Below the pieces are notes generated by a model. The model had not been told where the DNA came from. It worked only from the letters and a program-made list of their open reading frames with translations, and searched no databases. Position numbers and translations under genes: made by a program. Shown piece by piece: positions 47,297 to 58,860 of a stretch of 64,000 nucleotides of DNA; within the stretch, counting starts at the first letter, position 1, and every line of letters starts with the position of its first letter. This DNA is from Cocos nucifera (Eukaryota; Streptophyta; Magnoliopsida; Arecales; Arecaceae), in contig QRFJ01004924.1 of the NCBI GenBank assembly GCA_006176705.1, positions 1 to 64,000 of the forward strand. Direction: 5' to 3'.

Positions 47297-49124
47297 ACAT
47301 ATATATATATATATATATATATGGTATGTATGTATGTTATTTAGTAAAAAGAGCACTGATACATACCAAATTTGGACTCTTGACTTGACTATGTTATGGA
47401 CTCGGTAATGGAGGTTAAACATTTTGCACTGTCTATTCCAGAACTTAATTACTATGGACCTATTGTGCAAGAGTTAAGTGCAGCATTATAGATCTATTCC
47501 ACAGGGGTTAACTACGGTATCATGAACCCTACTAAACAAAAGTTAAGTACGATACTATAGACTTACTACACAAGAGTTAAGTATGATAATGTAGACCTAC
47601 TTTGCAAGGGTTAAGTACAATATTATGAATCTACTCTGTAGAGATTAAATGCAGTGCCATGGGCCATGCCACAGGGTCAATATAATCGTAGTTAAGGCTG
47701 CTAAGTTGAAGATGATTGGAATTATGAATATATATATATATATATATATGAATATTTTAGCATTACTTTTTATTTTGGATTTGTGGTTTAAAATGAAAGG
47801 ATTTGGTTTATAAGCTTATCCTGAGTAATACTTATTACATAAATTATCTTATAAACAATAAACACATCTTTTTATGTTGTGCATTGGCAGCCATATATTG
47901 TACAAACAATGTTATGACAGAAGCCCTCTCAACAAAAGTAGACAATATAACTGATGTTCCATAATTCCATCTAGCAAACTTTTGAGCCCAAAAAATCAAA
48001 CTCCACATGTATTCTCATTTTTAGACATAAATAAAATGTAAGTAGCTATATATGAATCCATCAACATACCAATAGGTCAGGGCCATTAGAAGTTTAAAAC
48101 AGATTATCTTATGCCAGAAGCCACTTCCCTTTCCAATTTAAACATTACTTTGTCTCTCTCCTTCCCCTATTCATTTGCAATAAATCCATCGAATCCCAGC
48201 AATCCTCTCAATTTTGAGTTCATATATTTCCTCAAACTACACATGTAGAAAAGAACCTTTCTAAAGAATTCATCCTTAAGCCTTGTTCTATCAACCTTGA
48301 TTACATGGATGCTGCTGCCTCTCTCACTAGCCAGCCTTTGGAAGGGAAGAAGAAAGAATTTCTTCCGCCATCTTTCCATTGAGAATTCTCTAACTGTAAC
48401 ATTCTCATTCCAATGGTGGAATCCTCTAGGTTTCATAGTTAATTTTTCAAAATAATAATTTCTAAAAAATATTGTTTGGTCCTAAAAATATACCATGCAA
48501 CTTCCAACAGGTGGATAAGTTCAATGCTATTTAAATTCCAATAAGTAAGTTATCAGAAACAGACCACATGAAGGAAGTTAGAACAGTACAGAACAAACCA
48601 TTCAAAGATATGAACAGATTCACCAACAAAAATATAGAAAGGGCGGAAGCTGTAAGCAATGAATATGCTCTTACAGATATCACCTACCATGTTTTCATTT
48701 TTCAGATGTCGTCACCGGTATAATTTATCAACATGAAACTTGCTCATTCTATTCAAGTTAATTTAAGCTGCATTATTATTTTTCTTTAGTTTTTTTATTA
48801 CTTCTATCCCTTGGTAAACCTTTAGTCCTCTTACTTAAGGCAAAATAAAAGACTTGCGTCTGTTCGACTCATTGGTACAATATTATAAGCCAACCTATTT
48901 TCTTTCACTGCATTTGCTCTGTTATTAAACAGAGAATTTAAAGGGAATAAACACTTGCTCCAAACCCTAAAACATTTTCATCCAGAAAAAGGCAAAAAAA
49001 GGAGTGAAATCAAGATTCAACAGAATGAACCAAGAACTTATGATAAGAGAGGTGGCTAAAAATATTATATTTTTTTTCTGGTTATAACCTTTTGGGTTTT
49101 TTAAAACATAAAAAGATAGCTTAC
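47297..49124. other. Intron sequence next to exon 1
   Basis: 47500-47690 has degenerate repeats of GAGTTAAGTACGATA and CTACT. 48167-48436 on the minus strand is an open frame of 89 codons (MKPRGFHHWNENVTVREFS) with fairly even composition, but I recognise no family and see no splice support. Nothing else stands out. Confidence 0.4.
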
Positions 49125-49380
49125 CCAGAGTAATCTTAGGGGTGGGCTCGGAGCCGGCCGAGAGAGCCCTCTCTTCAGCATCCTGAAGGATTTGTTGCAT
49201 CATAGATAGGCGAGCAGACACCTTCTTGCCCCCATGGCCGGATCCCGCAGCGGCGCAGCGGACGCGGCCGATTCCGATGTGCTCGCGAATCGGTATGAGC
49301 GGAATCGCTCTGCTAGACCTCGGGAACGGGGAGATTTGACAGAACTCCCTTAGAACAAGATTGCTTCGTACGCTGGCCAT
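49125..49380 (-). CDS. Exon 1 of the release-factor-like gene: transit peptide and N-terminal segment
   Basis: The start is the ATG at 49380-49378 (context GGCAATGGC), opening MASVRSNLVLREFCQ. An upstream in-frame ATG exists, but it lies in pyrimidine-rich sequence typical of a 5' UTR. Residues 1-45 are rich in Arg, Ser and hydrophobics with few acids, as expected of a plastid or mitochondrial targeting peptide. A VRCAAAGSG stretch could hold the cleavage site. Residues about 52-78 (KKVSARLSMMQQILQDAEER) match the segment that precedes the catalytic domain in plant ICT1-like proteins. The exon ends CTG-G before the donor GTAAGC at 49124-49119, so the intron is phase 1. The 256 bases contain no frameshift or stop. 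Confidence 0.8.
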
Positions 49381-49660
49381 TGCCTCCCAATATCTTAGAA
49401 ACGGGAGAGAGCCGGGGAGATGAGAGTGTTTTTGTGTGGAGAGGAAGCAACGGATGCGTGGTGGGAGGAGGGAAAAGAAAGGTTCGGCGGTGAGATGAAG
49501 GGTACGTGAAACACCATCCCTCTCTGGTGCATACGTGGCACCGCACTTCAACGTTCGGGCCAAGAGTACGGTACAGTAATGGATGGCCATCCAACGGACG
49601 ATTATCAAACAACGCACATCATGTATCATACGGTCATACTCAAGGACTTCTTATCTAACG
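49381..49660 (-). promoter_or_regulatory. 5' UTR and proximal promoter of the release-factor-like gene
   Basis: On the minus strand the 150 bases before the ATG are pyrimidine-rich (TTCTTTTCCCTCCTCCCACC, CTCTCATCTCCCCGGCTCTC), typical of a plant 5' UTR. GC content is clearly above the flanks. No clear TATAAA box is seen, so a TATA-less promoter is likely. Confidence 0.45.
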
Positions 49661-50049
49661 GTGGTCCATCTATTCATGACAGTCATCCATGACTGTATCG
49701 CACCGTCGTTTTTTTATACGCACCAATCTTAAAACGGAAATTCTCACCATGAAAACCCATTGTTCGGTGATTGACTCGTGTACGTACCTAAATATATAAA
49801 TATATATTTTTTAAAAAAAAATTTTGAGTACGTGCATGGACCAATCACTGCAATGGATTAATTTATATATGAATCTAAATATATATATATATATATTTAA
49901 AAAAAAAATTGAATTCATGCATAAATTAATTACGACAGGTAGCGAGCTTGATAATCATCGCTGACTACATAGCAGTATCAAAAAAATTATCGATCCAAAT
50001 GACTATTAAAAACATAATGATGGCTATCAACTCCAGATCAGTAAAATAT
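49661..50049. other. AT-rich upstream sequence
   Basis: Contains two partly similar AATATATA(A/T)-poly(A) blocks near 49790-49830 and 49860-49910, each next to GTACGTGCATG or TCATGCATAAA. No gene. Confidence 0.4.
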
Positions 50050-51895
50050 CAATCTAAAATTCAAATCAATCCATACCAGGGCCAAGTATGGCACATTACT
50101 CTAACAGTCGGTTCAGATCGATAGTATACCAACCATACCAATCAGACCGATAATCATCATCCTCAACTATATCTGAATTTGAGTTTTTCCACCATAAATT
50201 AAGATCGATCTTAAACCGACCTACGATTGGCCATATGAGATGAGATCAATAATTCACCAACCAGAAAATCGGTGGCTCACCTTCCTATCCGCAGCCTTTC
50301 CATCGAAGATTGGATTTATAATAACCTTAATAGTAACAGTAATCTGCTCAACAGCTAAGCCCGAGATCAAGTTTATTTTATCCTTACTGCCAATTCTATC
50401 ATGTCTAGATTAGCAAAAAGCTGATGTTGCCAATACAATAAAAAAAATATCACCCAGTCCTATCTTACCGAGATTGGTCAAATAGCGATCTCGCTATACC
50501 AGCAAGATCGATAAAACACCGACCTCGACACAATCAAAAATCGATTGAGTACTAGCTACTCTCCAATTAAATTGAAGCTGTCCTCCAGCCATATCACAGC
50601 TAATTGCCACTCGGGCAAATGGCCTATAACAATCATCCTGCTGGCAGTTCTATTATAACAAATTAATAGCCTAACAAATTTTTCTTAAAATCTAAGTTAA
50701 CTTTTCTATAAATAGAGAGGCAGGGTATCCTTTCGAGAGGTAAGTTTTAAGCACAAGATTTTTAGAGTCAATACTCTACTAAAATCTACTCTCAACTTTT
50801 TCACTGAAGGAAGATCGAATCCTTCTCTACTCAAACTCACTTTTACTGCCTTCTAGCCTTCTATTTCTACTATCTATTCTTAAGGCCTCAACTAACTTAG
50901 GTATCGGAGGATCTTAAATTGAAAGATACCCTACTAATTTTTGGAACTTTCTTGCAGATTAGCCTATGATCTACATGGACTCAATTTAATTCAGCTCTCC
51001 AGCATGAATTCTTTTCAATAATTTGAAACCTTGCTACAATAGATTGGTGCTAGAGGAAGGACATATTATCCAAATTACATGAAAATGGTGAAGAAGGCAC
51101 AGAACCCAACTCCATCCTTCCCAGGAGTCCCCCTGGAGATAGTCTAATTCCATTCTTTGGCAATGATTGATCTACAACAATTCAACATTTTAGTGCAGTA
51201 GGTCCAGACTCTCACCAACACTGTATAGCAGCTCTAAAAAACAACGAAGTGATGATAAGAATTCGTTCTCCAAGAGGCTACATCACAAACCAGCCACCTT
51301 TCGGTTCTGCAAGAATTTCACCATGAGCATTTTCTTGACCAAGAAGAGCACTCCTGCGAGGCAAAATCGACTCCCTATAGCAAGAGGCCAGTATAGAAGG
51401 AAGGTCTTGAGCAAAAGCTTTAAGATATTGAGAAAAGACTAAAAAAGGTATAGCCTGGGGGTTCTTTCTAAAGTAATAAGGATTTTCACCTCACATCCTT
51501 ATTTTCTGTCAAAATACTGAATGAACTAGTTCCTTTCCAATTCAAAATGCCTGCGTTGGAGCCATTCGACGGCTCCGTAGACCCTCAAGATCATCTTAAG
51601 GGGTATAGAGATATCATTAGGCTTCAAGGGACATCTGACACCCTTCTTTACATGACTTTTCCCATCACTCTCAAGAAGTTTGCGAGAGTATGGTTTTCTG
51701 GACTCCATCCATGGTCCATCTTATCTTTTGATCAACTGGATAGGCTCTTTATGGCATATTGTTATCCCTAGGAATGATTTTGATGATTACAAAATATTAG
51801 AGCATAACCTTAATACTAACACTTTTCAAAAATGCCAAAGTCTATTTTTTTTTGTAGAAAGAAAAAGGTCACTAAATGAATCCATAATCAAATGA
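50050..51895 (+). mobile_element. Ty3-type retroelement fragment: probable LTR and gag start
   Basis: A TATA box (TATAAATAG, 50707-50715) precedes a stretch ending near 51041, followed by a primer-site-like ATTGGTGCTAGAGGAAGG similar to that of the element at 6489. The gag part reads MPALEPFDGSVDPQDHLKGYRD (from 51547), then MTFPITLKKFARVWFSGL and SFDQLDRLF, a typical gag capsid block, and stops at 51771. The rest of gag and pol is absent. The outer LTR edge is not resolved. Confidence 0.5.
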
Positions 51896-52249
51896 AGATC
51901 TTTAAGTTATTTAAAACTATTTTTGAAATGGTTTTGGAGTAAGAAGAATCCTTTCTCAATGCCTCAGCTAACCCATCCTTGATTCGAGCCAGCCCTGGCA
52001 TGGCACGCACTTATCTCTTTGGCTTGGCATGCAGTTGAGTTGGCTCGATTTAGATTCGAGCCGACTATCTTAGAAAGGCAAAAGATCGATTTTGAATTAC
52101 TGCTGATTGAGCCAAGCCAGCTATCTCAGAGTGGCAGAAGACTTGTAATGCGGGATAGCCTAAAATAAAAGAAAAGACCAAGCTTCCTTTCGTTCATCAA
52201 TAATAAATCACGTCCAACCGTGGCACATTATTCTCAGGATAGATAGTAT
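51896..52249. other. TE-derived sequence of uncertain origin
   Basis: 51960-52145 holds GAGCCAGC, CGAGCCGACTATCTTAG and GCCAAGCCAGCTATCTCAG words that resemble the U3 part of family B LTRs. No boundary can be set. Confidence 0.3.
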
Positions 52250-54234
52250 AGTTGCCTATACTCTGCTCAGGAGGCATGACTGATTGACACGAGATCAAAG
52301 CACGATCAATCTAAATAATGCTGATGAATGCCATTTTAGAGATCAGTAAATAACTAGCAATAATAAAGTAAATAGATAGATAGTAAAAATTAAACATGCT
52401 CATGAATAATTGCAAAAAGAAAAATATAAATAGAATGAAGGATAGCAAGAAATTAAGCCCACAAAAAAATTCAAAAAAAAATAAGAAGAATTCAGATCAT
52501 AGTAGTTAAGAATCTATCCTAATTAGGACTCTTAATCTTTTAATCAAGCAGATCTATCAATAAAGAATTGGGTCTTTAGCAACATCGGATCTAAAAAAAA
52601 ATAAGTAAAAATCAAAGATCAGTTGAAAAGGAATGAAGGTCCTTATCAACGTTTGATCTGTATAATAATAGACCATTCTTTCTCTCTCTGCATGATAAAT
52701 AAAAATCTTGGAGGAGATAGATCTTCTTTTGGTGGAATAGACTTATGTAGGTAGATGGTGAAGACGAATCGGAATCGTAGAAATACTGAATCTCAAAAAA
52801 ATGAAAGTTAAAAAAATAAAAAAAGGTGGGCCTCACACCCTTTCCTCGTGGGGCGATTTTGGATCTCACACCCTCTTCCTCTCGGAGCGACTAACACAAG
52901 TGTTTGTGAGAATTATAAAGTAATTCATTCATTCATTGTCTCATTCATGAAAGATACATGGGTTTATATAGGATCCTAGAGGTTCTATTTCTTTTGGAAT
53001 CCTATTTTCTTTATAAGAAAAAAATCAACCTTCCAACAAAAAAGTAAAATATTATGTATGATTTTTAAATACAATAATATATCATATCTATCTTTTATGG
53101 AATCATAGGAAAGAAATCAGCCTTTTAATAAAATAAGTAAGAAATCAAAAACTCTTAAAGAATCCTAAGGAAAAAAAGAAACTACATGTGGGCACTTGAT
53201 GCCTGGCACAACTTGGCATGAGGATTTTTGAGCATGGCACATGCTGGCATGTATATTTTCTTCCTGGGCGTATGGAGGGTGGTGGCTCCAAAGATGATGT
53301 GGACCAAGCTTGCTTCTTTATAATGGTCTCTTTTCAAATAAGGCTCAATCTAAAATAAACCCAAGTATGGTCTTATGGATCCAAAACTAAATGCATCAAA
53401 AGAACTAATTGATTAAATCAAAAGGACTAGAACAAAATAATTGAAGTAGAGTTATTCTGATATGACTTCTTCAATCAAAATTGAATCTAAATTATATTGT
53501 CGACTTTTGATAGCTCTGGTGTCCGCACCAATTCTCTCGGGATGGGGAGAACTCGACCCTATCGAGTGAGGGTCGATTCTGCTCTGGTGACGCTCAAGCA
53601 AATCGGGATCAATATGCTGCAGCTCTTCTCGAATGATCCAGGTATCCTCGGACTCCGGTTGACCTCACCATCTAAGTACCGCTGATAGCCTCGACTCCGA
53701 GTGAAGATGATCTGCTCATCTAAAATTCTCTCAATCTGATCATGCTTTGACATTTTGGCTGATGGACATTCAGGAATAGGCTCTCTCTCAAAGATTGGTT
53801 CAGGCTCAAATGGCTCACTAGGTATTCAAGTTGGCTCTTTATAGGCGACGAGATCTGCAACATTAAAAGTAGAGCTAATCTCAAAATTAGAAGGTAAGTC
53901 TACAACATACGCATTTGGTCCGATCTTCTTTAAAATTTTAAATGGACCTGCTCCTCGATCATGTAACTTCTTGACGATTCCTGGTGGGAGTCATTCAGGC
54001 CTCATTCGAACCATCACATAGTCTTCTTCCACAAACTCTTGGGCACATCGATGAGAATTTGCATTCCGTTTATAAACTTTATTACTAATACTTATTTTTT
54101 TACTGATTTCTTTATGTAAACTCTTGACATGCTGTGCAAATGACTCTATAGATTCCGAAATTCTAGTATGCATGGGTAGTGGGATAAGGTCTATTGGTTA
54201 TCTAGGTTGATATCCATGAACTACATCAAAAGGA
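52250..54234 (-). mobile_element. Ty3/gypsy element, 3' part (integrase tail, chromodomain, likely 3' LTR)
   Basis: It continues the pol seen at 62985-64000 after removal of the copia element at 54235-62979. AAGGA at 54230-54234 and 62980-62984 is the copia target duplication. Minus-strand TATATAAACCC (near 52965) with a downstream poly-Asn/His-free leader suggests that the 3' LTR lies within about 52250-53450, with edges unresolved. Confidence 0.6.
53497..54234 (-). pseudogene. Gypsy integrase C-terminus and chromodomain
   Basis: From high to low coordinate the minus strand reads DVVHGYQPR-like sequence at the insertion edge, then MHTRISESIESFAQHVKSLH and EFVEEDYVMVRMRPE. It continues with a GPFKILKKIGPNAYVVDLP-type block and FEISSTFNVADL. 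Then comes the chromodomain start HDQIERILDEQIIFTRSRGYQRYL. A frameshift follows the chromodomain start. The chromodomain places it among plant chromoviruses. Confidence 0.7.
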
Positions 54235-55807
54235 TGAAGGAAAAAATCCTGATTTTTTAGACCAAGTTCGTTCAGATTTGATCAGATCAAGAGATATATT
54301 TCAAAAAAAATTTTCTTTGATCCAGATCAGATCTGAAATATTTTAGATTTGATCTTTATTATTTTAATAATTAAAATAAATTTAGATAAATTAAATCAAA
54401 TTTAATTTATCTTGACGTAGGGTAATCCTATTATCCGTTGATAATCCTGTAAGCAGCAGAAGGTTCTGGATCTAGCCATGCAATTGCCTGGCCTCTATCG
54501 GTATCCACTCAGACTGGATCTGAAGATCCTCTTCTTCTCTATCACGTCTCCAAAAATCAAATTTGGATCTGATTTGGAGAATCTTCAAAATACCTTTCGA
54601 AGATCAGCAGTTATCCTTTGCAGTAGCGCAGCTTCTACTTTCTGTCATCTTTCTCTCATCTGGATGACAACTTGATCAACCACTGGGGCGTGGAGAGGAG
54701 AAGAGAAGATGGGCTTGGCATGGAGGAGGAGGAGAGAACCAGCCTTGGGGCGTGGAGAATTCTCAATGCTTTTTGAGTTGGGCGTAGGATCTTATTTATA
54801 GACTATGCGTGATCCAACTCTTCTTCTTCCCAATCAATCACAACCCTTTGTGAAATCAGATCTAAATCTGATTGGTGGAAATAGAGTCCCTTGGATTCCT
54901 CCTTAGATGGTGTCTAAGATCAGTCAAACTTGGTTCTTAAAAAAAGTCTAATCGAAATCCAAAAATGAGATGGAGTCCCTGTCCAACAGGGACTCCTGGG
55001 CACCTCTAGCTTGGGCACATGCCAAGGGTGGCGTGTGCCCTCCTCCTTGCTAGGTTCTGGTAGGGGGACAAGCCCCTACCAGCTCTCCAATAGGTGCGTG
55101 ATACATGGACAAAAGTCTAAGTGTCAATGGTCAATATTTGATCAGTCAAAGGTCAACTTTTGACCAAAGTCAAGGGACGAGAAATGGCAGGTGACCAAAA
55201 ATGGTAGGTATTGTCTTACAAAATAAGACAACCCTTTTCTGATCTGGACAGGCTCTAGTCAGACCAGGTGAAGGTCTCTGATCGAGCACAAATTCCTTTG
55301 GCTCAGTCAGGACAACTATTTATGATAGTAAAAGAAGAACATTAGGTTCAATCGAGTGCTAGCATGATTTTCTTGAACCTAATTGAATCTCATTCAGATT
55401 AATTGAACTGGATTAGTTTAATTGATGATCACCAGATTCAAACCCTTGTTTGTATGACCCAGTTAGATTTAGTTCTATATGGTAATGGGATATGTCATGA
55501 TCTTTATCATCGACATCATCGAAACTCCTTTCGATAGATCAAAACTCTTTTGATTCGAATAGCTAGAATGATCGATCATCTAAATCATTCTAATTACTCC
55601 CAAAATCTACCAGTGACACCTAGCAGTATATGGTGGCAACCCATCAAAGACGAATGTGAACCTCTTGGTACAGCTACCTATGTGATTAAGTTCTTCTATC
55701 TTGAGCCCCAATCAGATTAGGGTTTAGGTGAACTCGTCAAACCCTAGTCTCTGTCATATGATGTAATCATTCGATTCAAGTCCGATGTGAAAACCTAAAT
55801 AGAAAAT
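54235..55807 (-). repeat. 3' LTR of the copia family A element, truncated
   Basis: It corresponds to the last 1.57 kb of the 2.28 kb LTR (60702 to about 62285). It shows many C-to-T and G-to-A type differences from the 5' LTR, such as GTATGACCCAGTTAGATTTAG against GTGTGACCCAGTTAGGTTCAG. Confidence 0.8.
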
Positions 55808-56707
55808 CTTTGGAGAATTCCTTGGACAACCATAATTTGACTGTTGTCATCATGGGAACATCATTCCCAATAGGGAGGATGTTATCCACGTACAATACGA
55901 GGAAGACAACAGCGCTCCCACTGATCTTTTTGAAAACACACGGTTTCTTTCATTTTTGATGAAATCAAACATTTTGATCACATCATTGAAATGAGTGTTC
56001 CAGCTCCGAGATGCTTGCTTAAGTCCATATATGGACCTTTGCAGCTTGCAAATCTTGTGATCAGTATCATGGATGTGAAACCTAGCGGCTGTTCCATATA
56101 AATATCTTCCTCAAGATATCCATTTAAGAATGCCATTTTCACGTCCATTTGCCATATTTCATAATCGAAATAGGCTGCAACGGCAAGCAATGTGCGGATG
56201 GATTTTAGCATAGCCACTGAAGAAAGGTATCCTGATAGTCAATGCCTTCGCATTGACTATAACCTTTTGCCACTAGTCTAGCCTTGAATGTCTCCACATT
56301 TCCATCTGCACCAATCTTTCTCTTGAAGATCCATTTACACCCAATAGGTACTATACCTTCTGGTGGATCTACCAAGGTTCAGACTTGGTTTGAGTGCATC
56401 AAGTCAATTTCTGACTGCATTGCCTCTAGCCATTTCTCAGAGTCGATATCTGATATCGCCTCGTTGTAGGTTTTGGGATCATCACCATGAGCACCATTAC
56501 CTATGAGGAACATTTCTCTACGTCCTCTGAAATAATACCTAAGTATCTTTCAGGGGGATGGAAAACTCTTTCCGATCTACGAGGTGGAGGAGGTAGTGTT
56601 CTTATTGGCTCAACCTGATTTGGTTCCAATTGGTCCTTAGCTCTTTCCACTTGTGAGACTTTCTCATCAAGCTTGATCTGTTTTCCAATGCCGCTATCTT
56701 GAATAAA
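55808..56707 (-). pseudogene. Copia reverse transcriptase, 5' part, truncated
   Basis: It follows the integrase frame. Minus-strand blocks read GVNGSSREK and KVIVNAKALT in shifted frames, then MAMLKSIRTLLAVAAYFDYEIWQMDVKMAFLNGYLEEDIYMEQP (56217-56085), and finally VLYVDNILPIGNDVPMM at about 55905-55855. The catalytic YVDD is YVDN here. The frame ends after LWLSKEFSKDF at the deletion junction near 55808. Connection, RNase H and the polypurine tract are absent. Confidence 0.75.
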
Positions 56708-58306
56708 CTATTTTTCAAGAAAGATGGCATGTCGACTCACAATCACATTGTGGTCTTCTGGAATGTAGAAATAGTATCCTAATGACTCTTTAGGATATCC
56801 TATGAATCGAGCTCTGAAGGACCTAAACTCTAACTTGTCCGCTTGTTGTCTTTTGACATGAGCCGGACAACCCCAAATTCTGAGATGACTCAGACTTGGT
56901 TTCTTACCGTGCCATATCTCATACGGTGTGGTAGGAACGGTTTTAGAGGGAACCCTATTCAGTAGATAAATTGAAGTTAACAATGAGTGTCCCCAAAGAA
57001 AATCAGGGAGGTCTGTGAAGCTCATCATGGATCGAACCATATCCAATAGAGTCCGATTTCTCCATTCTGAAACCCCGTTGAGTTGAGGTGTTCCTGGTGG
57101 AGTCCATTGAGAGACTATGCCATTTTTCTTTAGATAGTCTAGGAATTCCCGGCTAAGGTATTCACCTCCTCGATCTGATCGAAGAACCTTAATGGGTTTT
57201 TCAGTTTGTTTTTCTACTTCATGTCTGAATTCTTTGAACTTTTCAAAAGCTTCAGACTTGTGTCTCATAAGATACACATACCCATACCTAGACAGATCAT
57301 CGGTAAAGGTAATGAAGTAGACAAAATTGCCTCTAGCCGGCACATCAAATGGGCCGCACACATCAGTATGTACTAGGGCAAGGAGATCTGTGGCCCTCTC
57401 CCCATGTCCAACAAAAGGGAGTTTAGTCATTTTGCCTTGAAGACAAGATTCACAAGTTGGATATGACTCGGAAGTCAACGGACTCAATAGCCCATTTTTC
57501 TCCAATTTGTTGATCCTATCTTCTGCTATATGACCTAATCTCAGGTGCCATAGATATCTATCGTTTGGACTATCCCTAGGTCGTTTGGCATTCACGTTTT
57601 GCTCGATAGTTAGAATAGGTACATCAATATGTAGCTGATAAAGACCATTAATAAGGAAACCATTTGCAATTTTATTTCTTTCATAAAGAATGTTACAATG
57701 GTCCTTAAAGAAGGTGATCACATAACCTTCTTGTGCTAAGCATGAAACAGAAATCAAATTCCTGCTAGCTGCAGGCACAAAATAACAGTCTTTCAAAACT
57801 AAGTCTAAACCAGATGGTAATCGAAGAGGGTATGTTCCCACGGCTACTGCAGCAACTCTTGCTCCATTACCGATGCGTAGGATCATGTCTCCATCCCTCA
57901 GCCTCCTGCTATCCTCAAGACCCTGCATAGAAGTGCACAGATGAGCACTAGAACCAGAGTCAAGCACCCAACTGGATGCAGAAGAAACCGTAAGGTTAGA
58001 CTCAATAACGAGCATACCTCCAGAAGGACCTTCCTTCTTGTTCTTCAGGGTGGCCAGGTAAGTAGGGCAGTTCCGCTTCCAATGGCCGTCGCTGTTGCAA
58101 TGGAAACACTTTCCTTTGACATCGGCCTTCTTCTTCGGCTCTGCCTTCTTCTTCTTTGATCCTTCCACCTTTTGCTTTTTCACAGACTTCTTTTTCTTTC
58201 CATAAGACTTTCTTTTGGAAGAAGTCCGTTCCATAGCAAGAACTGAGCCTTTAGAACCTTTCATAGAAAGCTCAGCGGTAACCAGCATATTCATTAATTC
58301 GGCCAA
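56708..58306 (-). CDS. Copia Gag C-terminus, protease and integrase, intact 532-codon frame
   Basis: The frame has no stop over 1.6 kb. A Lys-rich stretch (residues 30-65) precedes the zinc knuckle CFHCNSDGHWKRNC (residues 66-79). The protease active site is WVLDSGSSAHLC at residues 112-123, and LYQLHIDV precedes the integrase zinc-binding region (HLRLGHIAEDRINKL, then CESCLQGKM). The integrase core has HTDVCGPF, FTDDLSRYGYVYLM, DRGGEYLS and PQLNGVSEWRNRTLLDM. The D-D-E catalytic residues lie in these blocks, except that the motif usually NGVAER reads NGVSEW. The ATG at 58306 is only the first Met of the open stretch, because gag begins further upstream. Confidence 0.8.
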   Translation of the reverse strand: MAELMNMLVTAELSMKGSKGSVLAMERTSSKRKSYGKKKKSVKKQKVEGSKKKKAEPKKKADVKGKCFHCNSDGHWKRNCPTYLATLKNKKEGPSGGMLVIESNLTVSSASSWVLDSGSSAHLCTSMQGLEDSRRLRDGDMILRIGNGARVAAVAVGTYPLRLPSGLDLVLKDCYFVPAASRNLISVSCLAQEGYVITFFKDHCNILYERNKIANGFLINGLYQLHIDVPILTIEQNVNAKRPRDSPNDRYLWHLRLGHIAEDRINKLEKNGLLSPLTSESYPTCESCLQGKMTKLPFVGHGERATDLLALVHTDVCGPFDVPARGNFVYFITFTDDLSRYGYVYLMRHKSEAFEKFKEFRHEVEKQTEKPIKVLRSDRGGEYLSREFLDYLKKNGIVSQWTPPGTPQLNGVSEWRNRTLLDMVRSMMSFTDLPDFLWGHSLLTSIYLLNRVPSKTVPTTPYEIWHGKKPSLSHLRIWGCPAHVKRQQADKLEFRSFRARFIGYPKESLGYYFYIPEDHNVIVSRHAIFLEK

Positions 58307-58860
58307 GGAATTTCTGAAGTTTATGCATGTGGTAATTCATGATGAATTGCCCATATGCATCAGTCAAGGATTGCAGAATAATATCGTTCTGCAGGTCCAA
58401 GTCTAACTTCACACCGAGCTTCTCAAGCTCTTCCATGTCCTTGATCATTGTCAGACAGTGATCTTGACTGACTGCCCTGACTGCCCATCACGCATCTTAG
58501 CCTTAAAAAGTCATTTCGTGACTTGATATTTGGCTGCGCGACTCTGTTCACCAAACATCTCCTGCAGGTGAGCCAACATTTGGCGAGCAGTCCCGATATC
58601 CTCATGTTGGCGCTGGAGCTCATCAGACATCGAGCCCAACATGTAATATCTGGCCTTATTATCTTCGTCTATCCATTTTTTTTCAGAGACGCTCTCTGTT
58701 CAACAGATGGACGGGCTGGTAAGGTGGGAGGGTCCTGGTCCAAAACATGGGTTAACTTCTCAGAACCCAAAATAATTTTGTAGTTCCTGAGCCAATCTTT
58801 ATAATTGGGTCAGTCAGTATGTGTGTCCAGGATACGTGCCCCACAGAGTCAAAGATTCTA
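58307..58860 (-). pseudogene. Copia gag N-terminal part, frameshifted
   Basis: Minus-strand pieces read YKDWLRNYKIILGSEKLTHVL (about 58800-58740), then FEEQIMGQFIMNYHMH-like and LKNSLAELM before the open frame. They match the copia Gag N-terminal domain, broken by several shifts between 58430 and 58700. Confidence 0.55.

Larger units (their letters stand above)
4010..49124 (-). other. Intron 1 of the release-factor-like gene, about 45.1 kb, filled with nested TEs
   Basis: The interval runs from the phase-1 donor after exon 1 (GTAAGC) to the AG before the GGQ exon. Both junctions sit at the same codon, a split Asp, which is strong internal evidence that these two distant exons belong together. 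Most of the TE copies listed below fall inside it. Total TE content is well over half the interval. Confidence 0.65.
2461..49380 (-). pseudogene. Class I peptide-chain-release-factor-like gene (ICT1/ArfB type), 7 exons with a 45 kb first intron, probably decayed
   Basis: Proteins of this family have an RF-1 domain with a GGQ loop that hydrolyses peptidyl-tRNA, and they act in organelles on stalled ribosomes. Exon 1 (49125-49380) gives a basic, Ser/Arg-rich N-terminus and the segment MMQQILQDAEERAL, ending ITL plus one base of a split codon. Exon 2 (4009-3954) starts with the two bases that complete Asp, then HV, and carries SGPGGQ. Later exons read KNRINKDG, EIVISSTKTR, NIEDALEK, SYVTPP, then EQK and EKAFRRNKEK. 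Order, strand and most splice phases fit one gene. Exons 2, 4, 5, 6 and 7 each need one or more single-base corrections to stay in the family frame, and exon 3 is poorly readable. I infer a non-functional copy. Assembly error is possible, but nearby TE frames are intact over 532 codons. The family call rests on remembered conservation, not on a search. Confidence 0.7.

Noticed and set aside
48167..48436. 89-codon minus-strand open frame
   Set aside because: Composition is plausible, but there is no family match, no splice context and no second piece of evidence.
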